Below are positions 43,162 through 50,719 of a DNA stretch of 64,000 bases, piece by piece; within the stretch, counting starts at the first letter, position 1; each line of letters starts with the position of its first letter. Under the pieces are notes generated by a model. That model was not told the DNA's origin. It was given only the letters and a program-made list of their open reading frames with translations, and searched no databases. The translations under genes and the position numbers were made by a program. The DNA comes from Nocardia altamirensis NBRC 108246 (lineage in GTDB: Bacteria; Actinomycetota; Actinomycetes; Mycobacteriales; Mycobacteriaceae), in the NCBI RefSeq assembly GCF_001612685.1, contig NZ_BDAY01000036.1, positions 54,844 through 118,843 on the forward strand, in the 5' to 3' direction.

Positions 43162-45166
43162 GGGTCTGCGCAAGCTTCTCCAACATCGCGTTGTAGGCGT
43201 CGAGTTCGGAGTCGCCGTACTCGTCGTCCTTGCGGTCGGTGCGCACCGCGGTGCGCCGGTCCTGCGCCACCCACTGGGTCAGCAGCGCACCGACCACGAG
43301 CAGGATCGGGATTTCACCGGAGACCCAGGCGATGCCGCCGCCGACCTTCTGATCGGACAGCAGATCGATGCGCCACGGCAGCTGCAGGTTGGTGTAGAAG
43401 CGCGAGCCGATGACGGTGTTCATCGACATCACCGCGACACCGAAGAACGCGTGAAAAGGCATGACCGCGAACAACATCCCCAGTCGACCGAGGTGCGGCA
43501 ACCGCCGCGGGCCCGGGTCGATGCCGATGATGCCCCAGTAGTACAGATAACCGACGATCAGGAAATGCACGTTCATCAGCACGTGCCCCCAGTGATAGCG
43601 GATGAGGCTCTCGAACAGCGGCGTGAAATACAGTCCGTACAGCGAGATCACGAACAGGGTGAGCGCCGTGGCCGGATGGGCGATCACCGCGGTCGGCCGC
43701 GAGTGCAGGATGGTCAGCACCCACTCGCGCAGGCCGTGCACCTGGCCGCGCTTGGCCGCGGGGACGGCACGCAGCAGCAGCGTCACCGGCGCGCCGAGCA
43801 CGAGCAACACCGGAACGAACATGTTCAGGGCCATGTGGGTGATCATGTGCATGCTGAACATGGCGAACCCGTAGGTGCCGATGCCGGACGATGTCGCGAT
43901 CAACAGGGTGACACAGCCGCCGATCCACGACGTGGTGCGCCACGGCGACCACTGGTCCCCGCGCCGCCACAGCCGCAGCACGCCGAGCACGTACAGCACG
44001 ATCGCGGCCAGTGCCGCGGTGCCGAGCACGATGTCGAAGCGCCAGAACGTGATCAGCCGCAGCACGTTCGGCGGGTCGAGGATATTGAACCCGAGGAACA
44101 CCTCCTGCGCGGTGAACGAGCGGTCGGCGAAGGCAGGGGCAGGCTGCACCGCCATGGCCACCGTCGCGCCGAGTGCCACCGCGGAAAGCGCTGCGCTGCA
44201 GGCGATCAGGAAGGCCGCGCGGGCGCTCGGCGCCGGATCACGGCGGGCAAGCAGCACGCGCATGGTGAGCGCCAGGTCGACGCCGACGGCGACGACGACC
44301 AGCGCGAGCCGCCCGTACCCGGTGCTGAGCACCGCCGACCACGGCAGCAGGATCGCCACGAGCACCACACCGCTCAGTGCCGCCGCGGCAAGACAGACCA
44401 GTGCGATGGTCGCGCCGCGGCGCAGCGCGGTGCCGACGTGGTCGCCGCCGCGGCGCACGTGATCGGCGACGCACCACAGCAATCCGGGCAGCACCGACAC
44501 CGCGAGCTGGAAGATGATCATCGCGCCGGTGCCGTAGTCGTGATTCGGGCCCTCGCCCGCGTTGCCGACCAGCGCGGGCGGAAGCACCCCGATCGCGGCG
44601 GGCAGCAGCAGCACCGCTATCCCGTTCCAGGACAGCATGATCCGCGCGCCGAGCGTCACAACGGCCGCCATGACGGCGACCACGATCCACGCCTTCGGTT
44701 TCTCGCTGGCATCGATGAGCGCACCGAGCGCACCGATCCGGAACAGCCCGGACACGGTGAGCCCGCCGATGTTCGCCGCGGTCACCGGAATCAGCGCGAG
44801 CGCGGCGGCCAGCCACACCAGGCCTGCGCGTTCGGCGAGCCGCACCCCGGCATACCCGTCGACATCGAGGCGGCCTTTGCTGGTGACCGCGGTGCAGCAC
44901 ACCGCGTAGACCAGGGCGCCGAGCGCGGTCGCGCCTGCCAGTGCGGCGAGCACGCGCAGCAGCACATAGGCGAGCACATCCGGGAGGCCGGGATAGGCGG
45001 TACCGGCGGCCGCGTACGGGCGGGCACCCGCCTCGACCACCGCACCGATGACCAGAGCGAGCAGAACGGCCCCCGCGACCAGCCAGACAAGGTGCACGGT
45101 CGAGCGTTTCACCTGCACGTGCTCACCGACCCCGCCGACTGCTTTCCCTCTGTCGCCGTCCACCAT
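43154..45166 (-). CDS. CopD-CtaG fusion membrane protein (Rv0102-like)
   Basis: 670 aa, with about fifteen membrane helices. The N-terminal half (about 1-330) is CopD-like with many helices and few polar residues. The C-terminal half (about 380-640) is a caa3-type CtaG domain: MFSMHMITHMALNMFVPVLLVLGAPVTLLLRA, LFESLIRYHWGHVLMNVHFLIVGYLYYW and FAVMPFHAFFGVAVMSMN, with conserved His residues for copper. CtaG inserts copper into cytochrome c oxidase; CopD moves copper over the membrane. M. tuberculosis Rv0102 (661 aa) has the same fusion beside nrp and ctpB. The start was set at ATG 45166 by length and by the ECF promoter 42 bases upstream. Confidence 0.85.
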   Translation of the reverse strand: MVDGDRGKAVGGVGEHVQVKRSTVHLVWLVAGAVLLALVIGAVVEAGARPYAAAGTAYPGLPDVLAYVLLRVLAALAGATALGALVYAVCCTAVTSKGRLDVDGYAGVRLAERAGLVWLAAALALIPVTAANIGGLTVSGLFRIGALGALIDASEKPKAWIVVAVMAAVVTLGARIMLSWNGIAVLLLPAAIGVLPPALVGNAGEGPNHDYGTGAMIIFQLAVSVLPGLLWCVADHVRRGGDHVGTALRRGATIALVCLAAAALSGVVLVAILLPWSAVLSTGYGRLALVVVAVGVDLALTMRVLLARRDPAPSARAAFLIACSAALSAVALGATVAMAVQPAPAFADRSFTAQEVFLGFNILDPPNVLRLITFWRFDIVLGTAALAAIVLYVLGVLRLWRRGDQWSPWRTTSWIGGCVTLLIATSSGIGTYGFAMFSMHMITHMALNMFVPVLLVLGAPVTLLLRAVPAAKRGQVHGLREWVLTILHSRPTAVIAHPATALTLFVISLYGLYFTPLFESLIRYHWGHVLMNVHFLIVGYLYYWGIIGIDPGPRRLPHLGRLGMLFAVMPFHAFFGVAVMSMNTVIGSRFYTNLQLPWRIDLLSDQKVGGGIAWVSGEIPILLVVGALLTQWVAQDRRTAVRTDRKDDEYGDSELDAYNAMLEKLAQTRR

Positions 45167-45207
45167 CCCCGTAACGAGGGTCCTTGTCTCTGACAGGTCA
45201 CGTTCAC

Positions 45208-45236
45208 CAGTCGGATGCGGTGCCGGGAAAGTTCCC
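45208..45236 (-). promoter_or_regulatory. ECF-type (SigC-like) promoter of the CopD-CtaG gene
   Basis: On the minus strand GGGAAC (45236-45231) is followed after 17 bases by CGACTG (45213-45208). This is the third copy of the element in the island, with identical spacing. Here the start codon lies further downstream (ATG 45166), so this mRNA has a short leader of about 35 bases. Confidence 0.65.
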
Positions 45237-45322
45237 GCGAGTATCCCGACAGGGATGCAGGTCACATTCGCGGCGAGACCGAGCCCCGCACGTTCGACAT
45301 CGGACGCGGAACGTCCGAGCGG

Positions 45323-46153
45323 TCAGACGGTGTTGGCGCTCAGGCCACCGGAGATGGTCAGCGCCTCACCGTTGAAATGCCGCCCCTGTTCGGACACCAG
45401 CAGCAGCACCGCGTCGGCCACCTCGGCAGGCGCCATCAGGTCGGCGTTCGGCGGCCCGGACGCGAACATCGCCATCGCGTCCTCCCTGGTGGGATTCTCC
45501 TTGTCCGGCACCATCATTCGATACATTGCCGGGTTGTGGATCATGTCGGTGTCCACCCCGCCGGGCAGCACCGCGTTGACCGTGATCCCGTACTCCGCCA
45601 CTTCCAGCGACAGCGACTTGACCAGCCCGAGCACGCCCCACTTGGCCGCCGCGTAATGTCCGGCGCTGCGCACGCCCATCCTGGCCACGATGGACGAGGT
45701 GGCCACGATGCGGCCCCAGCGCCGTTCGATCATGTGCGGCAGCACCGCACGGAAGCTGTGGAAGACACCGCTGAGGTTGACGTCGATCATGTCCTGCCAC
45801 AGGTCGTCGCTCATCTCCGCGATCTGCGCGTTGGAGGCGATGCCCGCGTTGGCGACCAGAATGTCGATGCGGCCGAAGTCGTCGATGGCACGCTGCGCGA
45901 CGGCGTTCATCTCGGCCTGACTCCGCACGTCGGCCTTGACCGGCACACAGCGGCGGCCGGTCTCCTCGACCAGCTTGGCCGTTTCGGCCAGATCGGATTC
46001 GGTGCCGAGCGGATACGGCACACTCGCGATCTGCTCGGCGAGGTCACACACCACGATGTCGGCGCCCGCCGCCGCCAACGCCACCGCGTGCGCACGACCC
46101 TGACCTCGGGCGCCGCCGGTGATCACCGCTACCTTGTCGTCGAGATTCCCCAT
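45323..46153 (-). CDS. short-chain dehydrogenase, mycofactocin-coupled type
   Basis: 276 aa Rossmann enzyme. The NAD site is VAVITGGARGQGRAHAVALAAAGADIVVCDLAEQI at about residues 8-41, where the GARGQGR(A/S)HAV form and the following DLAEQI are typical of mycofactocin-coupled SDRs. Catalytic residues: Ser in VATSSIVARMG near 155, and YxxxK in GHYAAAKWG near 168-172. Such enzymes keep NAD bound and are regenerated by mycofactocin. There are no mycofactocin genes in the window. Start: ATG 46153, with GAGGGG before it. It lies between the CopD-CtaG gene and ctaD without obvious link to copper. Confidence 0.82.
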   Translation of the reverse strand: MGNLDDKVAVITGGARGQGRAHAVALAAAGADIVVCDLAEQIASVPYPLGTESDLAETAKLVEETGRRCVPVKADVRSQAEMNAVAQRAIDDFGRIDILVANAGIASNAQIAEMSDDLWQDMIDVNLSGVFHSFRAVLPHMIERRWGRIVATSSIVARMGVRSAGHYAAAKWGVLGLVKSLSLEVAEYGITVNAVLPGGVDTDMIHNPAMYRMMVPDKENPTREDAMAMFASGPPNADLMAPAEVADAVLLLVSEQGRHFNGEALTISGGLSANTV

Positions 46154-46390
46154 GCCGGGCCCCTCACCAGATCGGTACATATCGGCCGACTCCCATCGTT
46201 CCACGCGGAATCGGCCCCCGGTTGGGGTTTTCGTTCGTATTGTCCGCCGACGCCGGCGAAACGTTCCGGGCCCGCACAGCGACGAAGTGGATGCATGTGG
46301 GAGTTCAGCACAAGATATTTCGTCGAACTCGCTGCTCCACATCGCATCGGCGCGCGGCCCAGCGCGCCCACAATGGTCCCAGGGGGCCAG

Positions 46391-46624
46391 ATGACCGATT
46401 GTGAGTACTACGCCGTGGATCTCGACCAGCTCGTCCGCCCGTTCCCACTCCCGCCGATCGACCATGATGCGGCGGTCGCCAGCGCGATGGCGCTGCCTCG
46501 GCTGCGCAAGCTGCTCCATACCGTGGTCGGCCTCTCGGACGACTCCATCGATCTGCTGTCCACCATGAGCGATCGCCTGCGCGCGGTGGAGGGCATGCTC
46601 ATCCGCGATCCGCTGGACTTCTGA
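46391..46624 (+). CDS. 77-aa protein of unknown function
   Basis: Small acidic protein starting MTDCEYYAVDLDQLVRPF, with a helical C-terminal half (LPRLRKLLHTVVGLSDDSIDLLSTMSDRLRAVEGM). AGGGGG lies about five bases before ATG 46391. The frame continues upstream without another good start. No family is recognised. A hairpin at 46677 closes it. Confidence 0.55.
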   Translation: MTDCEYYAVDLDQLVRPFPLPPIDHDAAVASAMALPRLRKLLHTVVGLSDDSIDLLSTMSDRLRAVEGMLIRDPLDF

Positions 46625-46676
46625 GTCCGGCGATACCAACGGCCTATCGATCGGCCGACCACGAACAGCACCTCGG

Positions 46677-46697
46677 CTGCCAGCAAATGGCTGGCAG
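46677..46697 (+). terminator. small hairpin terminator
   Basis: CTGCCAGC (46677-46684) pairs with GCTGGCAG (46690-46697), with loop AAATG. It lies about 50 bases after the 77-aa gene and before ctaD. Confidence 0.55.
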
Positions 46698-46838
46698 CAC
46701 AGGCTGATTCGTCATGTCACGGCAAACCTTCGGCAAAGTCGATCAAGTGCTGGCGTGAGACCGCGATCACATGGTTTGGTTGACGGGAGGCCGGTCGTGC
46801 CGGTCGCAGGGTCGACGGTGGTTCGGAAGGTGGCGGCC

Positions 46839-48713
46839 GTGACGCAAACCGGACAACTTCAGGCGGTTCGGCCGTATCCGCGACGGCTGGGGCCGAAGGG
46901 TTCCTATATCTGGAAGATGATCACGACCACCGATCCCAAGGTGCTCGGCATCATGTACCTCGTCACGGCGATGTCGTTCTTCTTCATCGGCGGCCTGATG
47001 GCGTTGCTGATGCGCGGCGAACTGGCGCGGCCAGGCATGCAGTTCCTCTCGACCGAGCAGTTCAATCAGCTGTTCACCATGCACGGCACCATCATGCTGC
47101 TGTTCTATGCGACGCCGATCGTGTTCGGTTTCGCAAATGCCGTGCTGCCCTTGCAGATCGGCGCGCCCGACGTCGCCTTCCCGCGCCTCAACGCCTTCAG
47201 TTACTGGCTGTATCTGTTCGGCGCCACCCTCGCGACCGCCGGCTTCATCACGCCTGGCGGCGCCGCCGATTTCGGCTGGACCGGTTACACGCCGCTGAGC
47301 AACTTCGAGCACGCGCCCGGCGCGGGCGCGGACCTGTGGATCATGGGACTGATCCTGTCCGGCCTCGGGACCATCCTCGGCGGCGTCAACATGATCACCA
47401 CGATCATCTGCCTGCGCGCACCAGGCATGATCATGTTCCGGATGCCGATCTTCACCTGGAACATCCTGATCACCAGCATCCTTGTGCTGCTTGCCTTTCC
47501 GATCCTGACCGCGGCGCTGTTCGCGTTGTTCATCGACCGGCATCTCGGCGCGCACATCTACGACCCCGCCACCGGCGGAGTGCTGCTGTGGCAACACCTG
47601 TTCTGGTTCTTCGGGCATCCCGAGGTGTATATCGTCGCGCTACCGTTCTTCGGCATCGTCACCGAGATCTTCCCGGTGTTCAGCCGCAAGCCGCTGTTCG
47701 GCTACAGCGCGCTGGTGTACGCGACCATCTCGATCGGCGCGCTGTCGGTGGCGGTCTGGGCGCATCACATGTACGCGACGGGATCGGTACTGCTGCCGTT
47801 CTTTTCGCTGATGACGTTCCTGATCGCGGTGCCGACCGGGGTGAAGTTCTTCAACTGGATCTTCACGATGTGGCGCGGGCAGCTGACGTTCGAGACGCCG
47901 ATGCTGTTCTCCCTCGGCTTCCTGACGACGTTCCTGTTCGGTGGCCTCTCCGGTGTCATCCTGGCCAGCCCGCCGCTGGACTTCCACGTGACGGATTCGT
48001 ATTTCGTTGTCGCGCACTTCCATTACGTGTTGTTCGGGACCATCGTGTTCGCCACCTTCGCCGGCATCTACTTCTGGTTCCCCAAGATGACCGGCCGGAT
48101 GATGGACGAACGCCTCGGCAAGTGGCACTTCTGGACCACCTTCTTCGGGTTTCACATCACGTTCCTGGTGCAGCACTGGGTGGGCGCCGAGGGCATGCCG
48201 CGCCGCTATGCCGATTACCTGCCCATGGACGGATTCACCGCGCTGAACACCATTTCCACCATCGGTGCGTTCATCCTCGGCGGGTCGATGCTGCCGTTCA
48301 TCTGGAACGTCTTCAAGAGCTTCCGCTACGGCGAGGTCGTGACCGTGGATGATCCGTGGGGCTACGGCAATTCGCTGGAATGGGCGACCACCTGCCCGCC
48401 GCCGCGGCACAACTTCTACGAACTGCCGCGGATCCGGTCCGAGCGTCCCGCGTTCGAACTGCACTACCCGCACATGGTCGAGCGGATGCGCACCGAGGCC
48501 TACGGGGGCTGGGGCGCGAGCAAGCAGGCCGTGATGATCGTCGAGGATCGCGCGCTCGCGGAGAAGGCCGAGCCCGAGACCGCGACGGCCGAGCCCAAGA
48601 CCTCCACAGCCGAGTCCGCTGCCACAGCCGAGTCCGCTGCCACGGCCGAGTCCGCTCCCGAAGCGAATGCCGACGCCGAGACAAAGCCCGGCCCCGAGGC
48701 CAAGCCCGAATAA
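46839..48713 (+). CDS. ctaD: cytochrome c oxidase subunit I with acidic C-terminal extension
   Basis: 624 aa haem-copper oxidase subunit I, about twelve helices. It follows mycobacterial CtaD closely: FNQLFTMHGTIMLLFYATPIVFG (haem a His), LLWQHLFWFFGHPEVYI (CuB His-Tyr pair), AVWAHHMYATG (two CuB His), and VTDSYFVVAHFHYVLFG (haem a3 and a His). The reaction is reduction of O2 with proton pumping in the aa3 branch. The start was set at GTG 46839, with AAGG about nine bases before and an N-terminus that matches CtaD. Oddities: the normally conserved TTDHK near residue 27 reads TTDPK, and residues after about 575 are an acidic tail with ATAES repeats, absent from mycobacterial CtaD. Confidence 0.92.
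   Translation: MTQTGQLQAVRPYPRRLGPKGSYIWKMITTTDPKVLGIMYLVTAMSFFFIGGLMALLMRGELARPGMQFLSTEQFNQLFTMHGTIMLLFYATPIVFGFANAVLPLQIGAPDVAFPRLNAFSYWLYLFGATLATAGFITPGGAADFGWTGYTPLSNFEHAPGAGADLWIMGLILSGLGTILGGVNMITTIICLRAPGMIMFRMPIFTWNILITSILVLLAFPILTAALFALFIDRHLGAHIYDPATGGVLLWQHLFWFFGHPEVYIVALPFFGIVTEIFPVFSRKPLFGYSALVYATISIGALSVAVWAHHMYATGSVLLPFFSLMTFLIAVPTGVKFFNWIFTMWRGQLTFETPMLFSLGFLTTFLFGGLSGVILASPPLDFHVTDSYFVVAHFHYVLFGTIVFATFAGIYFWFPKMTGRMMDERLGKWHFWTTFFGFHITFLVQHWVGAEGMPRRYADYLPMDGFTALNTISTIGAFILGGSMLPFIWNVFKSFRYGEVVTVDDPWGYGNSLEWATTCPPPRHNFYELPRIRSERPAFELHYPHMVERMRTEAYGGWGASKQAVMIVEDRALAEKAEPETATAEPKTSTAESAATAESAATAESAPEANADAETKPGPEAKPE
48600..48660 (+). repeat. 18-bp repeats in the ctaD 3' end
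   Basis: The unit GCCACAGCCGAGTCCGCT, coding for ATAESA, is repeated about three times with one or two changes. It adds to the acidic C-terminal extension of CtaD. Confidence 0.7.
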
Positions 48714-48716
48714 TTG

Positions 48717-48731
48717 TTGCCGAACCGGCAA
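48717..48731 (+). terminator. short hairpin after ctaD
   Basis: TTGCCG (48717-48722) and CGGCAA (48726-48731) form a six-bp stem right after the stop. It is short and only a tentative terminator. Confidence 0.35.
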
Positions 48732-48773
48732 TAATCTTTGCCGGAACGGCCACACCTGATGGATGGTGTGGTC

Positions 48774-49439
48774 ATGACCGAGACACACAGCCACACTGCC
48801 GACACACACAGCCACAACGGCGGCACCACGGTGGAGTATTGGGAGGCGTTCTACCAGGAGCGGGAGCAAGTCTGGTCGGGTGCCCCCAACTTCCTGCTGG
48901 TCCGCGAAATACAAACAGTCCCTGCTGGCTCCGCGCTCGACCTCGGCTGCGCGGAAGGCGCGGACGCGATCTGGCTTGCCGAGCAGGGCTGGCAGGTCAC
49001 CGCGGTCGATGTCTCGGAGACCGCGCTCAGCCGGGCCAGGGCCCGCGCCGCCGAGCGGGGCATCACCGACATCAGCTGGCAGCAGCACGACCTCGCACAC
49101 TCGTTCCCCGCTGGGCGATTCGACCTCATCTCCGCGCAGTACCTGCACTCCCCCGTCGCCAAGGCCTACGAACGCGAGCAGATCCTGCGCCGCGCGGCGG
49201 CGGCCGTCGCACCCGGCGGCCTGCTCCTGATCGTGGGCCACGCCGAATGGCCGACCTGGGTCGAGACACCACCTGCCGACATCCACTTCCCTGACACCGC
49301 AGAGGTTTTGGCAAGCCTGCAGCTCGACGCCGCCCAATGGCAGGTCGAGGTCGACGGCCTCGGCGAACGCGAGCACGCCGGCCCCGAAGGACAGCCGGGC
49401 ACCCGCAAGGACAACATCCTGCTCATCCGCCGCCGCTGA
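48774..49439 (+). CDS. class I SAM-dependent methyltransferase with His-rich N-terminus
   Basis: 221 aa. SAM site: ALDLGCAEGADAIWLAEQGWQVTAVDVSETAL at about residues 55-86, motif post-I Asp in VDVSETAL, then FDLISAQYLHSP and APGGLLLIVGH. This is the small-methyltransferase type seen in tellurite/thiopurine-like proteins. Residues 1-16 are TETHSHTADTHSHNGG, with four histidines, which could bind a metal; this is not part of the usual fold. The start is ATG 48774 (MTETHSH); ATG 48759 is an alternative. It follows ctaD by 60 bases on the same strand. The substrate is not visible. Confidence 0.78.
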   Translation: MTETHSHTADTHSHNGGTTVEYWEAFYQEREQVWSGAPNFLLVREIQTVPAGSALDLGCAEGADAIWLAEQGWQVTAVDVSETALSRARARAAERGITDISWQQHDLAHSFPAGRFDLISAQYLHSPVAKAYEREQILRRAAAAVAPGGLLLIVGHAEWPTWVETPPADIHFPDTAEVLASLQLDAAQWQVEVDGLGEREHAGPEGQPGTRKDNILLIRRR

Positions 49440-49449
49440 CACACGGCCG

Positions 49450-50274
49450 TCAGTCGGCGCCCTTGTCCAGCTGGAAGATGCGGCGGGCGTTGCCAGCGAG
49501 GAACAGGTCGCGGGTTTCGTCGTCGAGGCCCAATTCACCGAGGCCTGCGAGCGCCCGATCCGGCATGATCATCGGAAAGTTGGTGCCGAACAAGACTTTT
49601 CGGCGTCCGTGCGCTTTCAAGTAGGTCACCAGCTCCGGCGGGTAGCGACGAACGGTGTAGGCCGAGGTATCGATGTAGACGTTCTCGTGCTTCGTGGCGA
49701 CCGCGATCATCTCGGTGGTCCACGGGTAGCCGATGTGCCCGCCGACGATGGTCAGCTCGGGGAAGTCGAGGGCGACGTCGTCGAGGTACGGGATCGGGCG
49801 ACCGGTTTCCGAGGTGCGCAGCGGTCCGGTGTGCCCGACCTGGGTGCAGAAAGGTATGCCCAGTTCGATGCACTCGGCATAGAGCGGGTAGTACCGGCGA
49901 TCGTTCGGCGGCCACCCCCACAGCCACGGCACCACCCGCAGCGCCTTCATGCCCAATTCCCGGACCGCACGGCGTAATTCACGCACTGCGGCCATCGGCT
50001 TGCGCAGATCGACGGACGCGACGCCGACCAGCCTGCCCGCGGATTCCGCGACGAACGACGCGACCTCGTCGTTGGCGATCAGCACGCCCTCCGGCCCGTA
50101 CCAGGCGCTGATCAACGCAATGTCGACGCCGCCGGCGTCCATGGCCGCCATCGTTGCCGACACCGGCGGCTGTTCGGTCGGCATCGGCGCACCCCAACGC
50201 CGCAGCGAGTCGAACATGTCGTGCTCGACCAGCCGCAGCGTCGGATGCTGTGCCCAGGCATCGATGATCGTCAT
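49450..50274 (-). CDS. amidohydrolase-2 family metal-dependent hydrolase
   Basis: 274 aa TIM-barrel hydrolase. The fold is suggested by MTIIDAWAQHPTLRL (DxH variant, here DAWAQH), GVDIALISAWYGPEGV, GMKALRVVPWLWGWPPNDRRYYPLY, FCTQVGHTGP and LTIVGGHIGYPW, ending VLFGTNFPMI. These are the pieces of the PF04909 decarboxylase/hydrolase family. AGGAGGGG lies just before the start; ATG 50274 was preferred over GTG 50277. The substrate is unknown; relatives act on aromatic acids or lactones. Monocistronic. Confidence 0.8.
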   Translation of the reverse strand: MTIIDAWAQHPTLRLVEHDMFDSLRRWGAPMPTEQPPVSATMAAMDAGGVDIALISAWYGPEGVLIANDEVASFVAESAGRLVGVASVDLRKPMAAVRELRRAVRELGMKALRVVPWLWGWPPNDRRYYPLYAECIELGIPFCTQVGHTGPLRTSETGRPIPYLDDVALDFPELTIVGGHIGYPWTTEMIAVATKHENVYIDTSAYTVRRYPPELVTYLKAHGRRKVLFGTNFPMIMPDRALAGLGELGLDDETRDLFLAGNARRIFQLDKGAD

Positions 50275-50522
50275 CACCCCTCCTCACGAAAAGATCCGGC
50301 GATCAACGGTATCCAGGTGCGCGCTGTCCGCCTGCGTGATTCGGCGAATCCGCGCGCGCGATCGAACTGGCGCATTCGTGGCCGCGCCGAAATACAGGCG
50401 TGACCGCGGCATCGAATGGGTACTAGCTCTTTACGCCGTAATCACTGGGTGGCGACCGAGCCAACCGGCCCGGGTGTCCGCATCGCAACGGCGCGATGCG
50501 GGCGCCCCTGGCGTAGTGCCGG

Positions 50523-50612
50523 TCACCAGCCGAGGGCCAGCAGGAACAGCGCTCTCTGGAGGGTATCCAGTACCCGGCCGATGGTGATCACGATCTCGAC
50601 GGTGCCCATCAT
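50523..50612 (-). CDS. possible 29-aa membrane peptide
   Basis: A 30-codon frame (29 aa plus TGA) that begins MMGTVEIVITIGRVLDTL and ends with a hydrophobic stretch LFLLALGW. A good ribosome-binding site, AAAGGGG, lies about six bases before ATG 50612. No homologue is known to me, and such short frames arise by chance, so this is a weak call. It is the only candidate in the 445-base gap between the amidohydrolase and photolyase genes. Confidence 0.35.
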   Translation of the reverse strand: MMGTVEIVITIGRVLDTLQRALFLLALGW

Positions 50613-50719
50613 CACAGGCCCCTTTCTTCGAGCACGACAATGCCTCGATATCTATCGATTCAAGACCCGGCACCGCCGATTAGGAAGAGCGCGCGACGAT
50701 CCGCGGCGAAATCGGTGCG

